64,000 nucleotides of DNA from Bursaphelenchus xylophilus (GCA_904066235.2 CAJFCV020000001.1:8494001-8558000), one strand, 5' to 3'. Shown: positions 46,335 through 57,782, counted from the stretch's first letter. Program-made: numbers and translations. Notes: generated by a model from the letters alone, not told the origin.

Positions 46335-47147
46335 TCAAGGGACCAGCATATCCACTGCGAACACCAATTTCTCTCGGTGGGGCTCGAATCGACCTCCAAC
46401 TTTGAAGAATTCATCCATCATCTCCGCGTTCCTCAGCTTCTCAAACACAAATTTGACTCGATTGGATGACTTTGGACTGAGAAGTCGCTCCACGACAGCC
46501 AAAAGACTGCTCTCGGCTTCATCAAAGCGGTCGAAAAGATGAGTTCGGGAGTAACTGTAATCCACTTGATGGAACGACTGAACTGTCTTGAACAAATTCC
46601 TGAGCTTAGCTTGCATATTCAGCAGACAATCCATGTTGTTCTCGATGTTGGACTGCTCTTGGAACATAATCCCCAACTTGGTTACAGTCTTGATCACACC
46701 AGAAATCACCTGAACGATAAAACTTGATTTTATTGAATACGTTACCCATTGGTTTACCACAAATAAAAACCAAAAACCCTTATATTCTCCTTCATTTCTA
46801 AAGTCTCAAAAAATAAGAATCGTCGTACGGCACACCGAAGTGCCCTTCTATGTTGGGTAGCCGTGCATAGGAATACTAACCGCCGATAATTAACAAACGT
46901 GAGTTCCGCTTTTAAAAATTTGTTTCTTCCAATTACAATGAAAAGGCACACCTACTGCAATTTAACAGGCAAACCTTACCTTTTCGGCCTCTTTTGGTGA
47001 GTGAAATTCCACCAAAATTTGGTGGAAATTGTCGATGGCCTCCAGAATCTCATCGGGCAGGATGTGTTTGGCCACGGAACGATGTCCCAGCTTCCCAGCC
47101 AGCTTCTTTTCCACGCGGAGTGTAACGGAATTGGACTGAAGACCCAT
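46335..47147 (-). CDS. TNFAIP8/TIPE family protein
   Basis: Exons 46980-47147 and 46335-46709 give 180 aa (human TNFAIP8 198). TIPE proteins form a helical bundle with a hydrophobic lipid-binding cavity and act in phosphoinositide transfer, apoptosis and immunity. Diagnostic segments are the start MGLQSNSVTLRVEKKLAGKL, PDEILEAIDNFHQIL, KTVTKLGIMFQ, TVQSFHQVDYSYSRTHLFD and GRFEPHREKL. The intron position within the KEAEK segment also fits the family. The start is preceded by a long AT-rich region. Confidence 0.92.
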
Positions 47148-47838
47148 TTTTGGTGTGAGTCAGTGATTGATAAGCACTATAAATATGGGAAGTTGCAGAA
47201 AACACGAAAAAAGACGAGAAGGGCGTGTCACGCCTTGATGACTCTAAATAAACGTCCAGTTGAATCCACAAAACCCCGATTTCGCGGATTTTCGAAGGCT
47301 CAGAAAATGCGTCACCATGACGGGATTCTACAGAAATAAAAATAAAATTTTGCAGGCGTCAAATGATTGGAAGGTCAAGACGGAGCAAAAGTGAATCTTG
47401 ATTCATTCATTTCTCTCGAATCCATTAAAATAAGATATTTATATTGTTGTAGCCATCAAATTCGATCAAATATCATTGAAAAAATCGACGAAATTTACGA
47501 TTTTGCTTTCGAAAACTGCGAAAATCCAGAAAAAAGTGGGATGTACTGGATCCGTCCAGAATGATCCCATAAAACGGTTTGGGAAGCACGTTGTCACCAG
47601 ATCTGGAGAGAGTAATATAAAGAAATGTGTTTTCCCTCCACGACCTTCGATTCGATTCCTGCTCAGCTTCTTCGAATGGAAAGAAGGAGAAGACGATCGC
47701 CCAACCCCCTGGGAACTCTGACACCAAGAAGGAGGAAGGACGCGCGGATCGATATATTCTGATCCTTCTTCTATTTGATCGGCCAGAAAAGGGGCTCTCT
47801 TTATCCAAAACAAACACCTAGCACAACACATTTACTAT
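47148..47838. other. Intergenic region
   Basis: About 0.69 kb with overlapping open frames on both strands (47466-47831) but no recognisable domain, splice structure or repeats. It probably contains the TNFAIP8-like promoter and the 3' region of the next small gene. Confidence 0.4.
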
Positions 47839-48099
47839 TTATTCATTCCGCAAAGCCCTCAGGGCCTTGAAATTGAAACCGTCGATCACATCGGGACCAG
47901 GCCACTGGTTCAGCGGGGAGTAGGGTTTCGGGGAGACTGGAATGGATAGAATACAGTAACTGGATCCCAGAAGAAAAGTGTTCCTGGACAGCTGAGATGA
48001 CTTACGTTGCTCCATTGTCACTATCTTGTCATTTGTGGGCCTTTCCAAAGGTGTTTTCACATCGGATATATCCGATAATGAGCGGATCGTCGGGCTCAT
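47839..48099 (-). CDS. Small hypothetical protein
   Basis: Two exons (about 48003-48099 and 47839-47937) read MSPTIRSLSDISDVKTPLER... and end QWPGPDVIDGFNFKALRALR, about 65 aa. An acceptor (TATTATGCAG) lies 14 nt before the ATG, so the start may be trans-spliced, or an upstream exon may exist beyond the adjacent MITE. No family recognised. Short, so it remains tentative. Confidence 0.4.
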   Translation of the reverse strand: MSPTIRSLSDISDVKTPLERPTNDKIVTMEQRKSSQLSRNTFLLGSSYCILSIPVSPKPYSPLNQWPGPDVIDGFNFKALRALRNE

Positions 48100-48141
48100 T
48101 CTTGGAACAGGGACTGCATAATAATAGAATGCGTTAAACTA

Positions 48142-48913
48142 CATGGTGTTTCAAGAAATACTCCACATGTATTTGTGAATATCCTTGTGCTCTTTGGAGC
48201 TATCCAAGAAGTTAAAAATTGGGTTTAAAATCCGAAGGGCGTCTGACAATATAAATAAAAAATGTCGCGCGGGCGGAGATGCCATTTTTCGGCGGAGACA
48301 TTTGACGCCTTTTTTGAAAGTTACATCTTGTTACAAAGCCCATACCACGGATGAGATTAAGTTTCTCACACCTGGTAAGAAGTAATCTGTTAGTCTCGGT
48401 AGCTTGGCGGATGTTGCACACATTGGCGAAGGCTCGGCTTTTCCAATTCGATTCGCAAAAGCAAATGCGAATCGAATTGGAAAAAAGCTGAACAATTTTT
48501 TGCTAGTCATTTCACATTGTCATTTATCCTGCTTTGATTTTTCTTTTGTCATTTCTGACGGGTGGCGGAGGATTCGGCTGAGTTATTTTTAAAATTTTGA
48601 GTGTCAGAATACGGGAATGGGACAAAAAGAGTGCCAACACCCTTTCTGAGGAACATCCGCCAGGCTACCGAATTAACAGATTACACCAGGTGTGACAAAC
48701 CTGATAGTAAAGAAGACTGGGGTTGTGATCTTCAAAAAGATGTCAAAAGTCACCGCCGAAAATGGTCTCTCCGCCGAGGCAAGAAAAAATTCTTTTGCGT
48801 ATTCAAAAACGCCCGACTTCAAGTTTTAAAAACAACTCAAACCTTCTTGGATAGCTGCAAAGAGCAGAAAGATATTCGCAAATACTTTCTGGAATATTTC
48901 TTGAAACACCCTG
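48142..48913. mobile_element. Tc1/mariner-like fold-back MITE (TA-flanked)
   Basis: This 772-bp element begins CATGGTGTTTCAAGAAATA and ends with the inverted TATTTCTTGAAACACCCTG. It is flanked by TA on both sides (48140-48141 and 48914-48915), the standard mariner target. The inverted arms are about 280 bp long and moderately diverged. Near the middle there is a second, perfect palindrome at 48438-48483 (TTCCAATTCGATTCGC and complement). No transposase. Confidence 0.8.
48438..48483. repeat. Perfect palindrome inside the mariner-like MITE
   Basis: TTTTCCAATTCGATTCGC, a short AAAGCAAAT loop, then GCGAATCGAATTGGAAAA: 18-bp complementary arms. It lies near the apex of the larger fold-back. Confidence 0.6.
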
Positions 48914-49027
48914 TATGTCAACAAACAAAGCCTTAAATGGGTGTAAGTTTGTTTAGATTAATACTTAATAGTTATTGCTGCGCTTACAACTACTTATAAT
49001 TGTATTAAAACTTACTTTCCAATCCAT

Positions 49028-49405
49028 TTGGAAGCCCTTGACTTTGATAAGGCATTGGTAATCTCCGAAAGTCTAAATTATGTTAAAACCGAAGACTTTG
49101 GAGCTACAGTATCCGCATCACAATTAACCCACCATTACTCCATGGTGATCCATCGAATGAAGGAACAGCTTGTCGATTTATGTCAAAATAATTGTGAGAT
49201 GGGATTAACATGGCCCGCTGAAATCTCTGATTATCCTGGAAAAATCAAAATATTTCCGGATTTCCTGGTCCCATCTTACTTCATTTCTTTGTCTAACCAC
49301 TGCCTTTGTCCACATCTCGAGGGTAGGATGATACTCATCATAATCATCGTGTTTGGCATCGGAAACGGAATAAAATCTTGGAGGAACCGAGGGTTTTATC
49401 CCTAA
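49028..49405 (+). other. 125-codon open frame, status uncertain
   Basis: An open frame with reasonable codon quality (DFDKALVISESLNYVK, then THHYSMVIHRMKEQLV) lies in the gap between the mariner-like MITE and the four-helix membrane genes. It has no clear start context or partner exons and matches no family I recognise. It could be an exon of a decayed mobile element. Confidence 0.25.
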
Positions 49406-49779
49406 ACAAGATTAAGACATAAACGAAAGCCTACCACTACGACTCGGTTGTATCTCAAAACTTTGAACAAACTTTAAACAGAACAATATCGCAGTAACCT
49501 TCCACATCTTTGCCTTGTTCTCATACTAAACACACTCATAAACAGGTTGTTGTCGCCGAACATTCGACTCATCGCGGATTAACAGGGATAAGTTTGGATT
49601 AACTTCTAGGGCTTTACTTTCCCTTTTGTATGAAGGAATTCGACCATAGGAGTGTTAAAAAAAAGATCTGATTGTTTCCGGTAATTGTTTGCAAAGTCGT
49701 ATCAGCAACAATTATTTTTACAGTACCCATACTAAAGCAAAGGTCTTGTATCATTTCAAGGTTGCCCGTAATGGCCGTT

Positions 49780-50155
49780 TTTGTCCCCACCCTGGTTTTG
49801 TCCACAGGATTTTTTTTGTCCCCAATATTTTATTTTTACTTTTTGATCAGCTAGCCAAAGACTTAAAATCACAGCCAAATTTTTAAATGGCTAGTCAAAA
49901 CTTGGATTGGCTAGACAAAGTGTCATGCCTGCTTTGAAGCCTTGAAAAAGCTAGCCAAAGGATTAGATCCCGGTTCTTACTAGCCATTTTAATAATTTTT
50001 GAAATATCAAAAATGAAATATCGGGGACAAAAATGGCCTGGGGACAAAACGTCTTGGGAACGAAACCGGTCTAGGGAGAAAAGGGCCCAAAAAAAGCGGG
50101 GACAAAGCCGTCCTGGGAACAAAACCGGGGAGGGGACAAAAACGGGCCCAATCAG
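49780..50155. repeat. Degenerate minisatellites: 'ggggacaaaa' and 'gctagccaa' blocks
   Basis: From 50010 to 50150 about ten units of 15-20 nt end in GGGGACAAAA or GGGAACAAAA (for example CTGGGGACAAAACGTCTTGG). The complementary TTTTGTCCCC/TTTTGTCCAC appears at 49777-49830. Between them (49850-49985) lies a 'gctagccaa' block like those at 20420 and 25290. The pattern suggests a larger rearranged repeat. Confidence 0.5.
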
Positions 50156-50405
50156 GTTGCCGTCGAACTTGAATGCATCTCACATCTTTGCACCAACGTA
50201 TTGCACTATTATCCATCATTACATGAGAATAACTTTTGAAAATATAAACATGCTTCTGATGTAGGGCGCGAGCTGCCGCCGGTTATGACGAAGTCTTGTT
50301 TCCTTCTACCATTTTTTTGGCAACAACCCGGCCTGGTCCGGGTACCCGAAATGGTGTTTTGACGAGTTTCATTTTGTTTTCATCAAGTCTCAACAGTAGG
50401 TTGGG

Positions 50406-51359
50406 ATGGGGGATCAAGGATCTTCAAATCCAAATTTCCGATCTGATCTCTCGTCAAAAAATGTGGAACCGACGCAAGAAGACGGGACTGTAGTTGAAGA
50501 TGAAGGGGACGAACAGTACTTCCAAGACGAGTTACATTTGCCAGATGAGATTCCAGATGAGCCAGCAGTGAGGAGGGAAGAGGCAGAAGAAGTTGGGGAC
50601 GGACTTGACTTGGAAGAGGGAGATCCTTACTCGGGATCCACTGACAGATTGCTCGAATTCTGTGCCCGATATGGAGTCAAACCGATCGTTATTGTCCAGG
50701 TAGCTCATTGTCCTAGTTGTTCTTTTCCGGCTATTGTATCCATGACCTTTATTTTACTTTGTAGTTGTTGTACTTTCTCAGTCTGTCGCTCTTTTTGTTT
50801 ATTGGAGTTCGGAGGTCTCTGTTTCGCTATGATGATGTGTTATATCAGCTCGAACTTGACGATATGAGGAAGAAAATTTACATTGTGAGTTCCGCGGGTC
50901 TTTCATGCTGGTAAACCAACGTTGTTTTAGGTTTCCGCGTTCTCGGTTGATTTGGTTATGTTTGTGATTTTACCTTTGGTCTCTGCTGTTTTCCATTCTT
51001 TAACTCTACTTGGCTTTTACCGGCCTCGTTTCACTCGATTTCACAAGACCAAACCATCTCGATTCGTCAAGTTGCTTGCTGTTCCACAAGTAAGACATTG
51101 AGATCTGTGAAATATGCCAGATTATTACTTGCAGATACTGGTTGTCGCCCATTATATGGCGGAGATATTCGTCTTTTTACCCGAGTTTTTCGTGAAGATT
51201 GAAAGCATTTGGAGCTGGGCGTTGGTGACCTTCGACTTGGCCATCTTTTCTCTCCATTGTTTCCTTTTCAATCTTACGTTTGGCATTGCCGAAATCGACG
51301 ATTTGCTGTACACCTGGAGCTTGGAGAGACTGAGAAGGACCCTCCGAGTCGCTCAATAA
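50406..51359 (+). CDS. Four-helix membrane protein A, not recognised
   Basis: Exons 50406-50699, 50765-50884, 50931-51089 and 51135-51359 give 265 aa. An acidic cytosolic-looking N-terminus of about 95 aa (EDEGDEQYFQDELHLPDEIP) precedes four hydrophobic segments: KPIVIVQLLYFLSLSLFLFI, SVDLVMFVILPLVSAVFHSL, ILVVAHYMAEIFVFLPEFF and LVTFDLAIFSLHCFLFNLTF. The short tail ends RRTLRVAQ and the stop overlaps an AATAAA. A second gene with the same layout of helices and intron positions follows 124-136 bp downstream. No known family. Confidence 0.75.
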
Positions 51360-51482
51360 ACAATTTTCTTACGTTTCGTGATTACTGTTTCTTTTTATAT
51401 TATCCATGGCGTGTTTATTGTCGAAAATGTTATTTAAATTTGCGTGTCGCGGCTTTGGTGGTTGGAAATAGTGTTATGTAAA

Positions 51483-52866
51483 ATGGTTTCCAGGATGAGT
51501 TCCCTGCACACAGCACGCTTCAGAGAGTATGATAGTCGTCGAGGAACTATCAGAAATGCCCTGGATGAGCAGACTGACTATGAACAAGTTCGCTTCAGAT
51601 GGCTTTTTGGATTCGTTCATGTTCGGGTATCTTGATGTTTCTGTTTTGTTTAATAGATTTTTAGCACTTCTTTGCCATTGTCCAGGTTGTTATTCTTTAT
51701 TCGTTTGTTCCATTTCTTCTCCTTTGTGGTGGAAATCATTCCTCCTGCCCTCCATCCCTCTTCGGAAACCATAAATCTCCCGTCATCCAGACCTCTCTTC
51801 TTTGTTTGGCAATCTTTTGCATTGTTTGGTAAGGTCATAATTTGTGATATCACGTTGCAATATGTTACACTTTTTATGTGTGCTGTATAATTTAGTGTTG
51901 TCTTGTCGTCGGTGGCTTTTCATTGGACTGAAAAACTTCGCTATATGAGTTCCCCTGGGTACAGCGATCGTTTTTGCCAACTCTCTCCGATGCCTTTTGT
52001 CGCTCTTTTCTTTGTTCATCAGGTATCTCTATGGTTTATATAATCGTAATGTTTTATTTTACTTTTAGCTGTTTCTGTTCGCCTTGGGAATCTTCTATCT
52101 GGTTGATGTCTTGATCTCGGCCAAGCTGGATGTCTTGATCAGGAAAGGATCCTTCTCTGACATGATCTCCTTCCTCAACGGAGGCATCCTCCCGTTTTTG
52201 GTTTTCATGGCCCTGATGTTATATGTCATCTACGGAGACTTCAGACTGTGGTGTTACGCTTGTTTCGTCCGTGAACACACCAAACTGAAGAGAAGGTTGG
52301 CCAAGATCGATGAAGAAAGAGGTGGGAACAGGTCGATTGTGGATCGAGGTCGGGTTACTGTAATATAAATCGTCTTTTTTAGCTTACAAAGGGGGAATCA
52401 GCATGGGGAATGTTTCGAGGGGATCTGGCCGAAGTCTGGTGGAATTGATGGGGTCTGGAAGCATCAGAGCCAAGATTCAACGTTACAGTAAGCATTAATA
52501 CTGAATATAATATATCTTATAGGACAAAGTCTTTCCCGTCAATCCATCACCACCGAAACAAACAACTCGTATCTTCACAACACCTCCAGAAAGCCAGGGT
52601 TGGCTGATCGTATGGATAATGCTGGTGACAATCCCATGAACCCCCACATCACGAGCTTTGGAAGTTCCCGCGATCACTCTCTGAATGAGTCCCGTGGCTC
52701 CAGAAGATTGGGTTCGATCCGCCCCACTTTGAACAGCCAATCCCCTCCGGCAACTGTTCGTCAACTCAGGGCTCCAGGTTACACGAATGCCGAGAACAGC
52801 GACGTTGAGTTGATGCATGTGTTGGATACGATTGGAGAAGCTAATGAAGAGATTCACAGCTCTTAA
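51483..52866 (+). CDS. Four-helix membrane protein B, apparent tandem paralogue of A
   Basis: Exons 51495-51626 (or from ATG 51483), 51665-51828, 51896-52022, 52069-52321, 52383-52487 and 52523-52866 give about 374 aa. Four hydrophobic segments match those of gene A in order and in the intron after a Gln codon (FFAIVQ, and FFVHQ|LFLFALGIFYLVDV compared with LAVPQ|ILVVAHYMAEIF). A cytosolic tail of about 165 aa follows (basic KLKRRLAKIDEERG, then Ser/Asn/Arg-rich), absent from A. GGTTTCCAG directly before ATG 51495 looks like a trans-splice acceptor, supporting co-transcription with A. Function unknown; intron phases and positions suggest duplication. Confidence 0.75.
51492..51493 (+). promoter_or_regulatory. 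Candidate trans-splice acceptor of gene B
   Basis: GGTTTCCAG|G ATGAG occurs 134 bp after the stop and AATAAA of gene A. This decides between ATG 51483 (which would be lost) and ATG 51495 (which would be used). Confidence 0.4.
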
Positions 52867-53048
52867 ATACCGTAATAATTATATTAATGATCGAGATTGT
52901 TTTGTTGAAGCCTTCTTTAGGTTTGTTTTGTTGTTTGCTATTGTCCACCGATTCTTTCGCTTATCCACATATTATTTTCTCAAATAAATTTTGTTTTTCG
53001 AAAACGTATTTATTCATCAAAAGAAGGATAACATTCCTGATTTGTTCC

Positions 53049-54330
53049 CTAACAGCTGTCTGAGTTGATTTCCCATTTAACGGTGACAGCGTCTTCTCCG
53101 TGATCCAACCAAATAGGGAAGAGATCCGGGATTTTGGAATCGTCATCCTTAAAAAGAGAAACACATCGGGCGTAGAAATAGACAAGCCCGGCCAAAGTAT
53201 CGAAATAAATCCGATCAGTGAAGGAGATTCCAACATACAGCTGACGTCTGTTGTTTGTCCTTTTCCGAGTCAGAATTGGCCAATGTCTAAACAATGCTTC
53301 GTTGTTATTCTCCTCACCTGAACACTCCATCCGATCCATGATAAACCATGAAGAGAGGGATGCCCGCCAAGAGACCATCATAGTTATTCAGGACTTCGGA
53401 AGGGCAACAATGATAGATCCTGAAGGATCCCGGATTAGGACATCCTTTCTCGGCATCCGCCTTATCCGCATCTCCAATGTAATAATCGAGAAGGGGATCT
53501 AAACGCTTCTCCAGAGTGTATTTCTCGACTCGTGGACGGAGACTTCCAGCCTTTCTGAAGTAGTGAAATTAGAATTTAAAAAAAAAAATCACCTAGTCAA
53601 TGCCAGAGTAGCTGGGGATTTCGCTGGCAGACTTTTGGAGTCCGAAATCTGGCAGGAATCCTCGAGACTTCCTTTCTTCTGATAGGCATAGCCAAGGCCA
53701 TGCACTTTGTCCTCACTTTTCTCAGATTCCTTTCGAACTCTGGATGATGCACGATGTGATGGAGCATACGTGTTCTTTTTCTAAGCCAATTTAAACCCTA
53801 CAGTGCTCTGACCTACTTTTTCAGTCGATTTCTCCCGATACGAGTTACGGTAATTCGACGCAATGACGTCCTTTGCTTTCATATACCCGGAAGATGATGA
53901 TTTCTTGGCCTTTATTGGTCTGGATCTCTCTTTCTCTGGCTCTCTCTTCTCGTTCAGTTGTTTCTCATAAGTGGAAGATCTCTTCTGTTTAGCTACCTGT
54001 ATCTAGTATCAATTATGCAGAGATAAACTTACTTCACAAAGTCCTCCATGAACACAGCAGCAAGTCTTATTTGAACGCTCGGCTTCAGAATCTTCGCCGA
54101 GTTCTCGAAGGCGATTCCGTTCTTCGCAAAACTTTTCGTATGCTTGAGTCTCTAAAATATGATGATAAAGACAGTTTAGTCAAAGGAAGTCACATGACCA
54201 ATGATGTCACACTGTATTACCTTTACTCTCTCTGATCTCTTTTTTGGATGGCATCTGTGGCGACTTGACTTGAACAACACCAAGATCTTCCGCTGATAAA
54301 ACTACCGGTCGAAGGATCTTCTGTATTTGG
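53049..54330 (-). CDS. SH2-like protein, nematode-type (5' end unclear)
   Basis: Exons include 53049-53286, 53319-53554 and 53593-53780, one around 53815-53998, one around 54031-54150 and one around 54222-54320. The C-terminal part reads PNPGSFRIYHCCPSEVLNNY, then AGIPLFMVYHGSDGVFRHWP and YVGISFTDRIYFDTLAGLVY. The order of a core strand, 'H-x-P' and a closing 'F-TLAGLVYFY' resembles a divergent SH2 fold, but the phosphotyrosine-binding Arg is not evident (FRIYH in place of FLVR). Upstream is a Lys/Ser/Glu-rich region (KRSSTYEKQLNEKREPEKER). The first coding exon is not identified. Divergent from TMEM107. Confidence 0.5.
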
Positions 54331-54506
54331 AATGGGGATGTTTTTAATGATTTATGCTGATCTTTTTTATCAAATTTTGCACTTTATTTGTATTATATAA
54401 TATTTTTTCGTTTTTTAATTATTGCAAGATCTCCATGACAACCTAGAAGAATACAAATGTGGTGTTCGCAAATGGACGAGGGTCATTTCCATTTGGAACC
54501 GAGCAA

Positions 54507-54979
54507 ATGTACCCTGTTACGGGCCTTTTCTTGGCTAGCACGGCCCATTTTTGTATTATTGGATGTATATTTTGGAATATTGTAAGCCTTTTTTTGTCAT
54601 CACATATGTATAATACATGTATATACATGTGTACTGTATAACATAATTTAAGGAAGACCATGTCCAATCCTCGATTGGAGAGCGTTATATTGGAACGGAG
54701 GGGGAGCAGAACACCAGGGGCTCTCTGATCCTTTGCCTGACCATCACTATCTGCCTCTTGGCTGCAGAAATTTTATTCAAGTTTCGGCAAATCTTGAGCG
54801 AAAAGCAAATCTTCTTCGCACTGGTGTCCCATACAATCTGCTGTTTAGTTTTGCTCAAATTCGTGGTTGATTTGCATGTGGTGTCCCATTTTTGGTACCT
54901 CTTAATCTTCGGCAGTGGACCTACTGTTGTTTTGGAGTTATATGTTTTTATGTCCAGTTATAAACGAGGCATTGTCTGA
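54507..54979 (+). CDS. TMEM107: TMEM107, ciliary transition-zone membrane protein
   Basis: Exons 54507-54581 and 54653-54979 give 133 aa (human 140). TMEM107 is a four-helix protein of the MKS module at the ciliary transition zone; in nematodes it would act in ciliated sensory neurons. Helices are LFLASTAHFCIIGCIFWNI, LILCLTITICLLAAEILFKF, FFALVSHTICCLVLLKFV and the region WYLLIFGSGPTVVLELYVF; the last matches the conserved WYI-F-x-LP-x-x-E element. A longer frame starts upstream at 54459, but ATG 54507 aligns with the human start. Confidence 0.85.
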
Positions 54980-55132
54980 GGGCATTGCGATTTATTCAAT
55001 ATTTTTGCGATTACCTCAGTTTGTCTTACTCTTTACCGTTATTTCATCAACTTGATGATATTAATTTGATAATAAACTCTCCAAATTAATGTTAAAAATT
55101 TATTTAGACCCGTATGGAATGATCTCCAAATA

Positions 55133-57782
55133 TTATGACCTGTAATTACTAGTGCCCAGAGTGGAACAAGACGCGGAAGAGAGGGGAATCTCGAGTTGAG
55201 AGTCGAATTGGGCTATGGGCGCTGGTCCCTTTGGTTTTTTGAGATGGATCGTGGACAAAAGAAGACCGGATTCTGGAAGAGGGGGCTTCTGGAGACTGAA
55301 TCTCTGGCCCCCATTCCTCTTCAGGGACTCCCGGAGAGATTGGGACTTCCTGTTGCTGGGCCCGGCCTCTTCTTCTTCACCTATCACATGATGAACTTCT
55401 GCTTTCACATTCTGTTGATTCCTAAATTTAGATAATTATAAAATCAATACTGCTAATTGTAACAACTGTTGATCATCAAGAGCTTACTTCAAGTGATTTT
55501 CTTTGACCAATTCCAATTCCGAATTAATCGAAGGCCGATCTGTTCGTTGAGCTGAAACCTTGCAATTCCCATCATGATGATCCAAACTTACGTAATAGCC
55601 GATCATTCTGATCTAAATGATTCGCTTTCATCATATCATCGGCCTCTTCGTTCGGGAGTAATGAGAATTTTGTGGCCGAATTGATCATTTCCCTCTTCGT
55701 TTTGTATCCACTCGACTCTTCTTGAATGATCTGAGCATGTCGATCTCGAGATTCTAAGGTGATTACACATGCGATGATCAGCAGAAATGTCCCCAGCCCC
55801 ATCAGAACGGGCCCCACATACTGCATACTCTTGAGTTTGTATCTGAGAGAGGCGTCGATTACCACGATCTCATCGCCAGTTGTCATGTTGTAAAGAGTAC
55901 TCTGGAAGCAGTTAAAGATTGGTTGCAATCCATCCGGAAGGCCGTTGAAGTGAATTCGGGGTGTCTGCACAGTGCATTGCAAGTGAAAAGACGGTGCGGA
56001 CGACAGACTTCGGGGAAACCTTCGCACGGGGCAAAAATCGCGACGCTACAATGCACGGCATTCTGTACTTTTGGGACACAACCGATCTCCGCGACTTTTT
56101 CAATTTTTTTCGTAGTGCGCTTGCTTTCTCTCTCCATATCTCGCTAGCCATTTGAGCTAAAAGGCTGAAATTTGGCATGGGAGTAGAGTAAAAAGCCAGC
56201 TTTCAGAAAATATATAAATTGTAAGGAACCCCGTCGTATAAACTTCGCAATGACAATTGAAAAAAATTCATTTTTGAACCTTCTGCAACCCAAAAGTGCA
56301 AGTTGCAAGATCGTATTGACAAATTTTTTTTTGTCTATGTGTGTCAAATTCGATTCTCTACAAGACAGCCAAATCTCATCTTATTTGATGTGTAGCGAAC
56401 TGAGTTATGGTTACCGTTACAGTGCTTTTTTTGGTACTTTAAGGATATTTCGGCCCTTAGGGCATCTACAAATAACTCCACCAGCCGAATTATTCATTAT
56501 GCCTGTAAGTACGATCCTACAAAGTTTCGTTCTTCTAGCTCGAAAAATTGCAACGTTATTCGCATAATTCTTCTTTCAATAGCCAAGCGCTGAGTTTTTT
56601 AATTTTCTGCTTGACAATAATGCTCAAGGTATGAATACCACTTAGAAACCTGACACTTGACGGAAACACTCGCAATGAAGACTTCCAAGCCTTCTTCCGA
56701 TCCAGACTCAAAGCTTAGCCATTCAAGGAAGAACTATGCGAATAAACTTGCCATTTTTCGAGCTAGGAGGGCGAAACTTGGTAGGATCATACTTACAGGC
56801 ATAATGAATAATTCGGCTGGCGGAGTTCTTTGTAGATGCCCTAAAGGCCGAAATATCCTTAAAGTACCAAAAAAAGCACTGTGACGGTAACCATAACTCA
56901 GTTCGCTACACATCAAATAAGATGAGATTTGGCTATCTTGTAGAGAATCGAATTTGACACACATAGACAAAAAAAATTTGTCAATACGATCTTGCAACTT
57001 GCACTTTTGGGTTGCAGAAGGTTTAAAAATGAATTTTTTTCAATTGTCATTGCGAAGTTTATGCGACGGGGTTCCTTACAATTTATATATTTTCTGAAAG
57101 CTGGCTTTTTACTCTACTCCCATGCCAAATTTCAGCCTTTTAGCTCAAATGGCTAGCGAGATATGGAGAGAGAAAGCAAGCACACTACGAAAAAAATAGA
57201 AAAAGTCGCGGAGATCGGTTGTGTCCCAAAAGTACAGAATGCCGTGCAATGGATTCTCGCAATCAAAAACATTTTTTGCCAATTTCTTCAATTTTCCTCC
57301 AGCGCGCTTTTGAAAAAAAACTGTGAGTTGTGACAGTTTTAGAAAAACGCACAGTGAAGCTGACCGTTTTGTTGGAGCACAGTGCATAGGCCAAATTCAC
57401 TCCAGCGACTTACCGGATGGTATACAAAAGCAACTTACTGTAGTCAGATCTCGATCAAAGTATCCCAAAATCGTCATTAATAGCCCCAGGGCAATGATTA
57501 TTCCCCCAACAACCACTGCTCGACAGGCCGCCCATAAGGTCTGAAATGGCAAATTAAGATGAAATTAAAAGAGAACACTATTTTCCTAGCAAAAAACACC
57601 TTTCACAACTCAAATACCTCTCTGTTTCGATGATAATAAGTCTTTAGAAAGTAGGAGTAGGCCCTTTTGGAGAGGTTTCTCCTCGGAAACTGATTTATCC
57701 TTGGTCTGGCTGCTAATTCCGAGAGTGTGAATCCATCGGGCTGAAGGAAACTGGCCGAGCGAAGAGCCCGAGGTGCATACAT
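55133..57782 (-). CDS. TMEM200-like two-helix membrane protein
   Basis: Exons 57618-57782, 57439-57540, 55592-55901, 55488-55551 and 55133-55421 give 309 aa with consistent phases. TM1 is ACRAVVVGGIIIALGLLMTI and TM2 MQYVGPVLMGLGTFLLIIAC; the block YKLKSMQYVGPVLMG plus TLESRDRHAQIIQEE is the TMEM200A/B/C signature (LKY-GP-MG and E-RD-). The tail is Ser/Pro/Lys-rich. Family function is unknown. Intron 2 (55902-57438, 1537 nt) consists almost wholly of a fold-back element; the flanking 15-30 nt on each side would by themselves form a normal-sized small intron. Confidence 0.8.
55933..57422. mobile_element. 1.49-kb fold-back element filling a TMEM200-like intron
   Basis: The outer ends CCATCCGGAAGG (55931 onward) and CCGGATGG (ending 57420) are inverted. 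The main arms, about 56045-56600 and 56690-57250, are almost exact inverted copies, more than 500 bp each (for example GGTTGTGTCCCAAAAGTACA). An unmatched section lies between arm and terminus on the right (57250-57370). The spacer at the apex is about 100 bp. No ORF with a domain and no clear target duplication (flanks TATA/ATT). Confidence 0.75.

Noticed and set aside
48601..48936. 111-codon frame as a transposon protein
   Set aside because: It lies within the inverted arm of the mariner-like MITE and has no DDE/D or HTH pattern.
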